DNA of 53,161 bases from Clostridia bacterium (GTDB lineage: Bacteria > Bacillota > Clostridia > TANB77 > UBA1234): NCBI GenBank assembly GCA_017462965.1, contig JAFTQC010000058.1, positions 1 to 53,161 of the forward strand, given 5' to 3'. Shown piece after piece: positions 42,851 to 51,907 of the stretch. Every line of letters starts with the position of its first letter. Positions within the stretch are counted from its first letter, which is position 1. The notes under the pieces were generated by a model. The model was not told where the DNA came from. It did no database searches and saw nothing but the letters and a program-made list of their open reading frames with translations. The translations under genes were made by a program, and so were the position numbers.

Positions 42851-43738
42851 ATGATAGAGATATTTCAGATTACAATTAATTTTTTTATAGTTGCGGTTGC
42901 ATTTTTTGTAATTGCGATTTTTAGATATTATAAAAAACGCCCAAAGGGTGTGAAAAGAATAGATATTCTACAAGAAGTGAAAAAAATGACGGATATAACA
43001 GAAGAGGAAATAAACGGAAAAAAAGTATATACAATAAAGAACAACAAAGAAGTTTGTGATGATGCAACAATAATATATCTGCATGGAGGTGCTTATGTAG
43101 GCGGAATTACGAATCGTCATTGGAATTTTATAAATAAACTTGTAAGTGATACGAAGTTAAAAATTATTGTTCCAGATTATCCGCTTGCTCCTAAGCATAC
43201 GTATGTAGATGTTTTCAATATGCTAGAGAAAGTTTATGATACCTATAAAAAAGAGAAAAATCTTATTTTTATGGGAGATTCTGCTGGTGGTGCATTATCT
43301 CTTGCTTTGGCTCAAAAATTGATGAAAGAGAGAAACGAACAACCAACAAAACTAATCTTAATTTCTCCATGGCTTGATATATCGCTAAAAAATGAAAAAA
43401 TAGCAGATAAAGAAAAAGAAGATAAAGTGCTTAAAAAATCTGTTTTGAAGCTAGCTGCTGAAATGTATTCAAACAAAACAGATTATGATAATTATTTGCT
43501 AAGTCCAATAAATGGAGAAGTAGAAAATTTGAAAAAAGTGACTGTTTTTACAGGAACATCAGATATATTAAATCCAGATGTGCATAAATTAAAAGAAAAA
43601 TTTGAAACTTCTAAAAATATGAACTTAAAGGTAATTGAAAAAGAAAAGGCTACGCATAACTGGATTATAGATGACATGAATGCAAAAGAAGATTATTTAA
43701 CTTTAGTGAAGGAAATAATAAATTTTTCACAAAATTAA
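42851..43738 (+). CDS. alpha/beta hydrolase, HSL family, membrane-anchored
   Basis: A 295-aa hydrolase with an N-terminal membrane helix (about residues 6-24). The HSL-type oxyanion motif is LHGGAYVGG, the nucleophile Ser is in FMGDSAGGAL, and the Asp and His are in GTSDILNPD and ATHNWI. Family members hydrolyse acyl esters. RBS GAGGAGAG. The condensation-domain gene follows after 18 bp, so the pair probably acts together on an acylated compound. Confidence 0.88.
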   Translation: MIEIFQITINFFIVAVAFFVIAIFRYYKKRPKGVKRIDILQEVKKMTDITEEEINGKKVYTIKNNKEVCDDATIIYLHGGAYVGGITNRHWNFINKLVSDTKLKIIVPDYPLAPKHTYVDVFNMLEKVYDTYKKEKNLIFMGDSAGGALSLALAQKLMKERNEQPTKLILISPWLDISLKNEKIADKEKEDKVLKKSVLKLAAEMYSNKTDYDNYLLSPINGEVENLKKVTVFTGTSDILNPDVHKLKEKFETSKNMNLKVIEKEKATHNWIIDDMNAKEDYLTLVKEIINFSQN

Positions 43739-43756
43739 ATGTAAAGGAAAGGATTT

Positions 43757-45031
43757 ATGAGTAAAAAAAGAGTTAGATGGAGGAAGCTTGATAGTTCGGC
43801 AAAGCTTTTTCCTTTTGTATCAAATAAAAAGCTGAGCTCAGTGTATAGGGTATCGGCAGTATTGAAAGAAAAAATTAAACCAGACATCTTACAACAAGCA
43901 TTAAGAGATGTTTTAAGTAAACATTCAGCATTTAAAGTTACAATGCGTAGAGGATTTTTTTGGTATTATTTTGAGGAAAACATACGAAATCCCAAAGTTC
44001 ATTTGGAAAACACATATCCTTGTAGGTATATTGAAAAACGTGCCAATAGAGGATATCCATTTAGAGTAAGTTATTATGGAAAAAAGATTAATTTGGAAGT
44101 TTTCCATTCTTTGACGGATGCCAATACAGCAATAAAATTTTTACAAGAAATTACATATGAATATATTGATTTAGTAAAAAATAAAAACATTGAAAAAATA
44201 GTATACGAAAATGTAATTTCAAATAACGCAGAAGATAGTTATTTGAAGAACTATGATAAAGAAAAGAAAAAGAAAACGCATGCTCACAAAGCTTTCAATA
44301 TTAAAGGAAAAAAACTTCCTTTTGGAGCAATGGGAGTGATACATGAATTTATAGATTTGAATGATTTGAAAGAGACTTCAAAAGCAGTAGGCGCAACAAT
44401 TACAGAATATATGTCTGCAGTGCTTGCGTATTCTATATATTTAGAAAAATACAAAAAACAAAAAGGGAAAAAGCCTATAATAATACACATTCCGGTGGAT
44501 TTAAAAAAATATTATGAATCAAATACAATTCTTAATTTCTTTTTATTTGTAACGATAGAAATAAAAATTGAAAAAAATAGAGAATATCAATTTGAAGACT
44601 TTTTAAGAATTGTGCTTAGCGAGTTTGATAAAAAACTTACACATGCGGAACTTGAAAAAGCAATGACAACTGCTGTGAAAACAGGAACAAATATAATAAC
44701 GAGAGTTGCTCCGATGCCTCTAAAAAAATTCATTTCTCATATTTCATATTTCTCAAGTCGAAAAAATATAACAACAACAATTTCAAATTTAGGAAATATT
44801 AAAGTCAAAGATGAATATAAAAAAGAAATCGAAACATTTCTATTCTTGTTGCCAGCAGATTTTATTGGAAATACTAAGTGTTCAATAGTTTCATATGGTG
44901 AAAAATTAATATTCACTTTTACATCCTTGTTGGCAGACAACGATATAGAAAGAAGATTTTGCGAAATTTTAAAAGAAAAAAATATTAAAGTTAAAACAGA
45001 AAGTAATGGTGTATATGAGTTTATATCCTAA
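43757..45031 (+). CDS. condensation-domain / alcohol acetyltransferase-like protein
   Basis: A 424-aa protein with the chloramphenicol-acetyltransferase-like fold of NRPS condensation domains and alcohol acetyltransferases. The active-site region reads VFHSLTDANTA, a variant of HHxxxDG with the catalytic His but Phe instead of the first His. DFLPFV-like and second-half DFxG-type elements are weak. Standing alone (no carrier or adenylation domain) it more likely makes or transfers an acyl group to a lipid or glycan than builds peptides. It overlaps the downstream membrane gene. Confidence 0.75.
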   Translation: MSKKRVRWRKLDSSAKLFPFVSNKKLSSVYRVSAVLKEKIKPDILQQALRDVLSKHSAFKVTMRRGFFWYYFEENIRNPKVHLENTYPCRYIEKRANRGYPFRVSYYGKKINLEVFHSLTDANTAIKFLQEITYEYIDLVKNKNIEKIVYENVISNNAEDSYLKNYDKEKKKKTHAHKAFNIKGKKLPFGAMGVIHEFIDLNDLKETSKAVGATITEYMSAVLAYSIYLEKYKKQKGKKPIIIHIPVDLKKYYESNTILNFFLFVTIEIKIEKNREYQFEDFLRIVLSEFDKKLTHAELEKAMTTAVKTGTNIITRVAPMPLKKFISHISYFSSRKNITTTISNLGNIKVKDEYKKEIETFLFLLPADFIGNTKCSIVSYGEKLIFTFTSLLADNDIERRFCEILKEKNIKVKTESNGVYEFIS

Positions 45032-45581
45032 TATTATTAACGTCAAGAAAAGTGACATTGTTATAAATATCCTTGTCATAATATCTGAAATACTTTGTGT
45101 ATCAAGCATTATAATAAATGCATTGACCACACCTAATTTCAAGTGGTCATTTATAGTTATTTTAGGTGTTGTCTACTCCTGGATTACAGTTTATTATGCT
45201 GTGAAAAAAACGATTAATATTGCATCACATGTTTTGCTTCAAACAGTAGCAGTTTCAGCAATTTTAATATTATTAGATTTTATAATTGGATATAAAGGCT
45301 GGTCAATATCGATAGGACTTCCGATAGCGATTTGTGCAGAAAATATTACAATGATTGTTCTTATGATTGTTACACGAAAAAAATACTTCAAATATGCATT
45401 GTATCAAATATTAGCTTTAACACTAAATACCATAATAATCGTCATAATTGCGGTAGCTAGTCCTAAGAAATTATTGCCAATATCTTTAACATCTATCACG
45501 AGCATAATAACTTTAATAATGGCGATTGCTCTGTGTGGTAAGGATTTGAAAGAGGAACTAAAAAGATTTTTCCATGTTTAA
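45006..45581 (+). CDS. polytopic membrane protein, DUF6320-like
   Basis: A 191-aa protein with six hydrophobic segments and a short basic tail. It overlaps the condensation-domain gene by about 26 bp. No convincing ribosome binding site precedes either ATG (45006 or 45015), so it is probably translated by coupling and the exact start is unsure. Similar membrane proteins accompany hydrolase/condensation-domain pairs in Clostridia. No function is assigned. Confidence 0.7.
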   Translation: MVYMSLYPNIINVKKSDIVINILVIISEILCVSSIIINALTTPNFKWSFIVILGVVYSWITVYYAVKKTINIASHVLLQTVAVSAILILLDFIIGYKGWSISIGLPIAICAENITMIVLMIVTRKKYFKYALYQILALTLNTIIIVIIAVASPKKLLPISLTSITSIITLIMAIALCGKDLKEELKRFFHV

Positions 45582-45583
45582 AA

Positions 45584-45606
45584 TTTTCGTCCCCAATGGA
45601 CGAAAA
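45584..45606. repeat. GTCC-type intergenic hairpin
   Basis: TTTTCGTCC / GGACGAAAA perfect 9-bp stem with the loop CCAAT, followed by CCCC. Same GTCCCC motif as at 8.6 and 41.7 kb. It may double as a terminator. Confidence 0.6.
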
Positions 45607-45680
45607 CCCCATCTTGTTAGTAAACTCAAAATGTGCTAAAATAAAGAATGATTTATTTTGGTAATAAATGGAGGAAAATA

Positions 45681-46400
45681 ATGTTAGAACTAAAAAATAT
45701 AGATTTTACGAGAGATAATAAACACATATTAAAGAATTTAAGTTTGGAACTTCCAAGCGATAAGTTCGTTGTAATTACTGGTCCAAATGGTTCAGGAAAG
45801 TCAACACTTGCTAAAATAATAATGGGTATTGAAAAGCCAGATTCTGGTAGAATTATTTTTGATGGAGAAGATATTACAGATTTATCAATAGATGAAAGAG
45901 CTAGAAAAGGTATTGGATATGCATTTCAACAAGTGGTCAAATTTAAAGGTATAACTGTATATGATTTGATTAGACTTTCAGCAGGTAAAGCGGTTACAAA
46001 AGCAGAAGCTTGTGAAATCCTTTCTGCTGTTGGGCTTTGTGCAAAGGAATATATTGACAGAGAAGTTAATTCATCGCTTTCAGGAGGAGAGCTTAAAAGA
46101 ATTGAAATTGCTACGGTTGCAATTCAAAATAATAAATTAATCATATTTGATGAACCAGAAGCTGGTATTGATTTGTGGAGTTTTTCAAATTTAATTGAAC
46201 TATTTGAAGATTTAAGAGAGAAAAATAAAAATAGTACATCCATAATAATTTCACACCAAGAAAGAATTTTAGACATTGCTGATATAGTTGTTCTTTTGAA
46301 TAATGGTGAAGTTCAAGATGTAGGTTCAAGAGATAAAATAAACACAGTTACAGTAGACAAGCAATGTTGTAAGCTATCAAGGAGGAATCAAAATGGATAA
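45681..46400 (+). CDS. sufC: SufC/SmsC-like Fe-S assembly ATPase
   Basis: A 239-aa ABC ATPase of the SufC type. Walker A GPNGSGKST, signature SLSGGELKRIEIA and Walker B LIIFDEPEAGID are clear; the DEPEAGID sequence is specific to SufC-like proteins. ATG 45681 follows TGGAGG. It overlaps the SufB-like gene by 8 bp. With only the B partner and no SufS, SufU or SufD nearby, this is the minimal SmsCB arrangement found in archaea and anaerobic bacteria. Confidence 0.93.
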   Translation: MLELKNIDFTRDNKHILKNLSLELPSDKFVVITGPNGSGKSTLAKIIMGIEKPDSGRIIFDGEDITDLSIDERARKGIGYAFQQVVKFKGITVYDLIRLSAGKAVTKAEACEILSAVGLCAKEYIDREVNSSLSGGELKRIEIATVAIQNNKLIIFDEPEAGIDLWSFSNLIELFEDLREKNKNSTSIIISHQERILDIADIVVLLNNGEVQDVGSRDKINTVTVDKQCCKLSRRNQNG

Positions 46401-47307
46401 TATAGATAGAGAATTACTTAAACAAGTGGCTGGCACAGATAACTTTGAAGGTGCATATAATATTAGAAAAGATGGAAAGGGCTTTGAAAGAAAAATAACA
46501 GAAAACATTAATATTGTAAGCAAACAAGAAGCCGATGGAATCGATATAATAGTAAAAGAAAATACAAAAAATGAGTTTGTACATATTCCTGTAATCATTA
46601 CAGAAAGTGGACTTAAAGATGTTGTTTATAATGATTTTTACATAGGTAAAAATGCAAAAGTTTACATAATTGCAGGTTGTGGAATTCATAATGATCATCA
46701 TGCAGATTCAGAACATAATGGAATTCACAGATTTTTCTTAGAAGAAGGTGCATATGTAAAATATATAGAAAAACATTATGGCGAAGGTGACGGCAATGGA
46801 AAAAGAATTTTAAATCCAGTTACAGAAGTTTATTTGAAAGATGGAAGTACTTTGGAAATGGATTCTGTTCAAATAAAAGGTGTAGATTCTACAGACAGAA
46901 TTACAAGAGCTGTTTTAGAGAGTAATACAAATTTAGTTATAAGCGAAAAAATAATGACTCATGGAAATCAATTTGCTAAAACTTTATTTGATGTTGAATT
47001 AAAAGGTGAGAATTCAAGCACTCATGTTACATCACGTTCAGTTGCTACAGAAAATTCAAAGCAAGAATTTATATCAAAAGTTCAAGGAGATAATAAATGT
47101 TTTGCACATGTCGAATGTGATGCAATTATAAAAGATAATGCATGTGTTAAATCAACACCAGAAGTTACGGCAAACAACGTTGATGCAAATTTAACTCATG
47201 AAGCTGCGATTGGAAAGATTGCAGGAGAGCAACTTATAAAACTTATGACTCTAGGTCTTACAGAAAAAGAAGCTGAAGATGAAATAATAAAAGGCTTTCT
47301 TAAATAA
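46393..47307 (+). CDS. sufB: SufB/SmsB-like Fe-S scaffold protein
   Basis: A 304-aa scaffold, much shorter than SufB (about 470) and close to the SmsB size. The beta-helix core reads VYIIAGCGIHNDHHADSEHNGIHRFFLEEGA, containing a Cys and several His that could hold the cluster; the C-terminus has ATENSKQEF and LTHEAAIGKIAGEQLIKLMTLGL, a typical SufB/D ending. RBS AAGGAGG lies within sufC. Works with SufC to assemble Fe-S clusters. Confidence 0.92.
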   Translation: MDNIDRELLKQVAGTDNFEGAYNIRKDGKGFERKITENINIVSKQEADGIDIIVKENTKNEFVHIPVIITESGLKDVVYNDFYIGKNAKVYIIAGCGIHNDHHADSEHNGIHRFFLEEGAYVKYIEKHYGEGDGNGKRILNPVTEVYLKDGSTLEMDSVQIKGVDSTDRITRAVLESNTNLVISEKIMTHGNQFAKTLFDVELKGENSSTHVTSRSVATENSKQEFISKVQGDNKCFAHVECDAIIKDNACVKSTPEVTANNVDANLTHEAAIGKIAGEQLIKLMTLGLTEKEAEDEIIKGFLK

Positions 47308-47334
47308 GAAAAATGAAAAAGAGAGGGATTTTAT

Positions 47335-48207
47335 TTGTCAATAGATACTCTAAAGCGAGGAAAAGAAACAGAAAAAGTTGGACTTGTTGGAATAATTGGC
47401 AACATATTTTTATTTGTACTAAAGATAATTGTTGCATTAGCTAGCAAAAGCCAATCAATGCTTGCAGATAGCATAAATAGTGGAACCGATATACTTTCAT
47501 CAATCATGACTTTTGTAGGCGGCAGGATATCCCAAAATGCGTCAGATGAACAACATAATTATGGATACGGTAAAGCAGAATATGTATTTTCACTTATTAT
47601 AAGTTTGATAATGGGATATTTAGCAGTTACAGTTGCGGCAGAAGGTGTGAAATCATTAATTGCTCAAAGCCAGTTTGAATTTTCATATACATTAATAGTT
47701 GTCTGTTTAATAACCATAATAACAAAAATAATTCTATACATATATACTAATAAAATAGGCAAGCAAAGTGAAAACATCTTGGTTTTGGCTAATTCGGAAG
47801 ATCATAAAAATGACGTATTAATTACTTCATCAGTATTAGTAGGTATTCTTGCTTCTAAAATTAATATTTATTTTTTGGATGGTTTGATTGCAATACTGAT
47901 TGCTTGCAAGATTTTAATAGAAGCAACAAAATTTTTTATGACTAGCTATACTGTACTTATTGATAAGTCAATGAATGAAACAAAACTAGAAGAAATTAAA
48001 GAAATAATTAAAAGTTTCAAAGATATAGATCACATAGATAAAATAACTTCGAAGGCAGCAGGAAAATCTTTTGTTATAATAATAAAAGTATCCGTAGATG
48101 GTAACATGACCGTAAATAAAAGTCATGAAATAGCAGGAAAATTAAAGGCGAAAGTCATGGAACTAAAAGATGTGTATGATGTAATTGTGCATATAAATCC
48201 AGTATAA
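47335..48207 (+). CDS. cation diffusion facilitator transporter
   Basis: A 290-aa CDF protein with six membrane segments and a cytoplasmic C-terminal domain. Metal-site helix 2 reads MLADSINSGTDIL and helix 5 NDVLITSSVLVG, with HNYGYGKAEY between helices 2 and 3. The first site has Asn where zinc transporters have His, so Mn2+ or Fe2+ is more likely than Zn2+ (inference). Starts at TTG 47335 behind GAGAGGGA. It follows the Fe-S pair after 27 bp. Confidence 0.9.
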   Translation: MSIDTLKRGKETEKVGLVGIIGNIFLFVLKIIVALASKSQSMLADSINSGTDILSSIMTFVGGRISQNASDEQHNYGYGKAEYVFSLIISLIMGYLAVTVAAEGVKSLIAQSQFEFSYTLIVVCLITIITKIILYIYTNKIGKQSENILVLANSEDHKNDVLITSSVLVGILASKINIYFLDGLIAILIACKILIEATKFFMTSYTVLIDKSMNETKLEEIKEIIKSFKDIDHIDKITSKAAGKSFVIIIKVSVDGNMTVNKSHEIAGKLKAKVMELKDVYDVIVHINPV

Positions 48208-48225
48208 ATCAGGGAGTTGAGAAGA

Positions 48226-48906
48226 ATGAGAAAAAAGAAAATTGCACTTTTGTTTTGGTTTATGGTATTAGCAGTAGCGATAAGTGTAGGGATGATTTAC
48301 TTAAAAGAAATGAGTCAAAGATGGTATAAAAAAGTAGAAGTAGAAGAATTCGGACTTACAATCTCTTATCCTAGAGCGTATGTAGATATACCAAAAGAAA
48401 AAGAAAATGTTGAGCAAATTGCTAATAACATAACAGCTATAATAACAGAGACAGATATCGAAACTCCGGGAATTGCTGTTGATTTAGTAGATGAAATCAT
48501 ACATGCTAAGAGTGAACTTACAGGTCTTACGATATATGCTGAGGCAATAAAAAAAGGAAAAACACCAAAAGCAATAGAGCAGATATGTCAAGATTATATA
48601 ATAATGTTCAAAATTTTTAATTCATATGAAGAAGTCTTATATGAAGAATATGAAGAAGTTACTGTTGCAGGCCAACCTGCGGGAAGAACAGAAATTTATG
48701 TAAAAGGAGAATGGGATTACGTATACCCTGGTATGATATCATATCTAATTCCTTTGGAAGATAGAGAAATAACAATTGTTTTTTCTGGAACAAAAAAATT
48801 GTTAGATGCTAATAAAAAAGAAATAGATAAAATAATAAATTCTGTAAAATTTACAGAACTTCCAGTAGAAGAGTCGTCAAATGAAATTTCTGGAGATATA
48901 TCTTAA
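48226..48906 (+). CDS. membrane-anchored extracytoplasmic protein, unknown
   Basis: A 226-aa protein: a basic start (MRKKK), one N-terminal membrane helix (residues about 6-24) without a clear cleavage site, then a soluble outward domain (ISYPRAYVDIPKEKENVEQI, AGQPAGRTEIYVKGE). The domain resembles the PsbP/DUF1795 group found in many lipoproteins, but this is only a weak match by eye. ATG 48226 follows AGGGAGTTGAG. A terminator follows directly. Confidence 0.75.
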   Translation: MRKKKIALLFWFMVLAVAISVGMIYLKEMSQRWYKKVEVEEFGLTISYPRAYVDIPKEKENVEQIANNITAIITETDIETPGIAVDLVDEIIHAKSELTGLTIYAEAIKKGKTPKAIEQICQDYIIMFKIFNSYEEVLYEEYEEVTVAGQPAGRTEIYVKGEWDYVYPGMISYLIPLEDREITIVFSGTKKLLDANKKEIDKIINSVKFTELPVEESSNEISGDIS

Positions 48907-48915
48907 ATTTAGAAG

Positions 48916-48957
48916 TTGGGATGGTTCCTTTTTTTAAAGTAACCGTCCCAATTTTTT
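48916..48957 (+). terminator. terminator / GTCC-type repeat
   Basis: TTGGGATGGTT / AACCGTCCCAA, 11 bp with one G-T pair, then TTTTTT. The right arm matches the repeat fragment at 6908-6920. Confidence 0.85.
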
Positions 48958-49336
48958 GTCTTAAGATTACATAAAATTTAAGGGTAACCAATAATCAATC
49001 ACCATAAAAATCGGACATAAAAAACCATATGTAAACGATTGGAACATAATCACTAGTCAAAAACTGCAAATGCGCATGAATACTGAAAATGAACATAAAA
49101 AATTGCATGAAATTTATCCGCATTTTTAATGATTTTTTGTTGTAAAAAAAATCTACTATGTTAGAATATTTATAAGGTCAAATTTGATAGACATAAAATT
49201 TTATAATTTGTAATTGATGTAAAAAACATAAAAAAATATTACAAATTACTAGTAACTTTATGTGAATATTTACAAATGAAAAAATAAAAGATAACAAAAG
49301 ATGAAGACAAAACAAAATACTAAGGGGGTATATAAA
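48958..49336 (+). promoter_or_regulatory. AT-rich nrdD upstream region with promoter and inverted repeat
   Basis: About 380 bp without a gene. Candidate promoter TTGTAA (49140-49145), 16-bp spacer, TAGAAT (49162-49167). In the leader lies an 11-bp perfect inverted repeat TAATTTGTAAT (49204-49214) / ATTACAAATTA (49238-49248). I see no classical NrdR box pair and no cobalamin riboswitch signature. The first 180 bp hold nothing recognisable beyond scattered ACATAAAA repeats. Confidence 0.5.
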
Positions 49337-51541
49337 GTGAACGTAATAAAACTAAAGAGAGAGAACAATGCATTAGATATAGCTCTAATGGTTGAATCTG
49401 CTACGAGAACAGAAAGACAAGAGTACGACGAAACAACTATCGTAGAAGCCTTAGTACGTGAGGCTGGATGTGATAGAACACTTGCTAAAGAAGTGGCTAG
49501 TATAGTTACGGAAAGACTAATGAATGCACAAGTTGCAGAAGTTAGCACATCTTTAATTAGATCAATGGTAAACAATGTATTGTTAGAAAAAGGATTGAAT
49601 AAAGAATTAAAAAATAATTCAGAAGCTTCAATTCCATTTTATAATATTACAGAAATTATTGAAAATGCTAATAAAGAAAATGGTAATACAGCACACAATC
49701 CAGAATCAATTAATTTAACGCTTGCCGAAAGAATACTAAAAGAATATGCACTTAAAAACGTATTTGATGCAGATATTGCAGCAGCACATTTATCAGGAGA
49801 ACTACACATACATGATTTAGGTATGATAGATAGATTTTACTGCTCAGGTCACTCACCAGAGTATGTCAAGAAAAATGGTATTAGAAATATTCCTACAATA
49901 CCATCAAATTCAAAACCAGCTAACAGCGCTGCGGTTCTTGCTAGACACATTTGTTCATTTACACAATTCTTACAAGGACAATTTGCTGGAGCGATTGGTT
50001 GGGAAGCAATAAACGTATTTTTTGCACCTTTGCTAGTTAATATGTCATATAAAGATATCAAACAATTAGCGCAAACATTGATATTCGACTTATCACAACT
50101 TGCTGGCGCGAGAGGTGGACAAGTTGCATTCTCAGATTTCAATATATACGCTTCAATTCCTCATCATTATGCAGAAGTATTTGCAATGGGACCAAAAGGA
50201 AAATATATGGTTACAGATGAGTTAAATGGAATCGAATATTTTGATACACAAGAAGATGCAAGAAAATATGCAGAAGAAACAGGATATAGAATCTTAAAAT
50301 ATAAAGACTTTGACAAAGAATCAAGATTATTTGCAAAAGCAATACTTGAAGTTGTTGGAGAAGGTGATGCTGATGGTATGCCATTTGCATTCCCTAAAAT
50401 TAATTTACACATTAACGAAGAATGCTTCACAGATCCAAAAACAAAAGCGTTACTTATGGTAGCGTGTGAATCTTCAAGTAAAAACGGATGCCCATATTTC
50501 ATATTTGATAGAAATGCATTCTCAGTTTCACAATGTTGCAGATTGAAAATTGATTTTACAGAGGAAGATAAAAAACTAATTGATACTCCAGAAGAATTAA
50601 GATTTGTTGGAGGACAAAATGTATCAATAAACATGCCAAACATACCACTTAAAGTTGGAAAAAATATAGAAGCGTTTTATAAAGAATTACAAGCGAGAAT
50701 GGAGCTTGCCGCAAGAGCTAACATACAAAGACAAAACTATGTATGGAAACTTGCAAGCTTAGAAAATACGCCACTTAGCTTCTATACAAAAGGTATGGAT
50801 GGAAAAGCATATATTAGATTAAAAAATATTTCATATTTAATAGGAATCGTTGGATTAAATGAATGTGTATATAATCTTACTGGTGAACAATTACATGAAT
50901 CTGATGAAGCATACATGCTAGGTCTTGAAATTGTATCTTTCATGTATCAACAAACTAAAGTATTATCTAAAAAATATGGAATTAATTTAAAATTGGAAGA
51001 AACACCGGCAGAAAGCACAGCTGGAAGATTTGCTAAACTTGATATCAAAAAATATGGAGAGGCAGCATATCATAAAGAAAATAATTTTGGTGTATACTAT
51101 ACAAACTCAGTTCACTTTGCGGCAGATAGCGATGTTGATTATATAACAAGACTTCAAAAACAATCAAAATTCCATACTTTAGTTGAAGCAGGAAGTATGA
51201 TTCATATTTGGTCAGGAAATAATGTTCCAAGCCCAAAAGCAATTTATAAATTGTTAGAAACAACATGGTATAAAACAAAATGTGTACAATGGGTTTTATC
51301 GCCAGAATATACACTTTGTCATGATTGCAGAACAAAGAGTAATGGACTTCTAGAACAATGTCCAAAATGCGGTAGTATAAACATAAGAGGAGTTACAAGA
51401 ATTACAGGATACTACGTATTTATTGATAAATTTAATAGTGGAAAACGTGCTGAACTTGCAGATAGATTGAGAGAAAATATTGATCGCGAGCAAGTTGCAA
51501 AAGCTGAAGAAGAACATATCGAAAAAACTGCTATTAACTAA
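49337..51541 (+). CDS. nrdD: anaerobic ribonucleoside-triphosphate reductase
   Basis: Class III glycyl-radical ribonucleotide reductase. The 734-aa protein has an ATP-cone-like N-terminus (about 1-85), the barrel domain with GWEAINVFFAPL and FPKINLHINEE, the zinc-binding CHDC...CPKC near residues 658-682, and the radical site TRITGYYVF, where Gly carries the radical. The start is GTG 49337 behind AAGGGGGT; an upstream ATG would place that site inside the gene. NrdG is encoded at 51908. It implies deoxynucleotide synthesis without oxygen. Confidence 0.95.
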   Translation: MNVIKLKRENNALDIALMVESATRTERQEYDETTIVEALVREAGCDRTLAKEVASIVTERLMNAQVAEVSTSLIRSMVNNVLLEKGLNKELKNNSEASIPFYNITEIIENANKENGNTAHNPESINLTLAERILKEYALKNVFDADIAAAHLSGELHIHDLGMIDRFYCSGHSPEYVKKNGIRNIPTIPSNSKPANSAAVLARHICSFTQFLQGQFAGAIGWEAINVFFAPLLVNMSYKDIKQLAQTLIFDLSQLAGARGGQVAFSDFNIYASIPHHYAEVFAMGPKGKYMVTDELNGIEYFDTQEDARKYAEETGYRILKYKDFDKESRLFAKAILEVVGEGDADGMPFAFPKINLHINEECFTDPKTKALLMVACESSSKNGCPYFIFDRNAFSVSQCCRLKIDFTEEDKKLIDTPEELRFVGGQNVSINMPNIPLKVGKNIEAFYKELQARMELAARANIQRQNYVWKLASLENTPLSFYTKGMDGKAYIRLKNISYLIGIVGLNECVYNLTGEQLHESDEAYMLGLEIVSFMYQQTKVLSKKYGINLKLEETPAESTAGRFAKLDIKKYGEAAYHKENNFGVYYTNSVHFAADSDVDYITRLQKQSKFHTLVEAGSMIHIWSGNNVPSPKAIYKLLETTWYKTKCVQWVLSPEYTLCHDCRTKSNGLLEQCPKCGSINIRGVTRITGYYVFIDKFNSGKRAELADRLRENIDREQVAKAEEEHIEKTAIN

Positions 51542-51555
51542 GGAGGAAAATTAAA

Positions 51556-51777
51556 ATGATAAAAACATATACAATGCCAAATTGTCCAATGTGTGAGGAA
51601 CTAAAAAGTTTTATGAGAACAAGTCATATATCATATGAAGAAACAAATGTAGAAGAGGATTTTAGAGCTTTTGCTAAATTAAAATATTTAGATATAGAGC
51701 AAATGCCTGCTGTAGAAATCAATGGAAAAGTATATTCAGGGGATATAGAAGAATTAAAAAATATAGTATCGATGTAA
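51556..51777 (+). CDS. glutaredoxin/NrdH-like small redox protein
   Basis: A 73-aa thioredoxin-fold protein. The active site is NCPMC at residues 9-13, and the cis-Pro is in IEQMPAVEING. The length fits glutaredoxin-like NrdH. It lies 14 bp after nrdD behind AAGGAGG, so it may supply electrons to the reductase or another target. A terminator follows. Confidence 0.9.
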   Translation: MIKTYTMPNCPMCEELKSFMRTSHISYEETNVEEDFRAFAKLKYLDIEQMPAVEINGKVYSGDIEELKNIVSM

Positions 51778-51797
51778 TAAAATTTAAGAGATAGTTC

Positions 51798-51828
51798 AAA
51801 AGCGAGCTCTTTTAAAAGCTCGCTTTTT
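51798..51828 (+). terminator. terminator after redox protein gene
   Basis: AAAAGCGAGCT / AGCTCGCTTTT 11-bp stem, 8-nt loop, T run. It separates nrdD and the redox gene from nrdG. Confidence 0.88.
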
Positions 51829-51907
51829 CTGTCTAAAAATATAAAACAAATGAAGAGTTAGGAGTTGAATGATTGCTAAAAGCATTGTTCAAAAAGGGAG
51901 GAACAAG

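Noticed and set aside
48958-49336. Cobalamin riboswitch or NrdR box pair before nrdD
   Set aside because: No matching consensus found; only an AT-rich inverted repeat.
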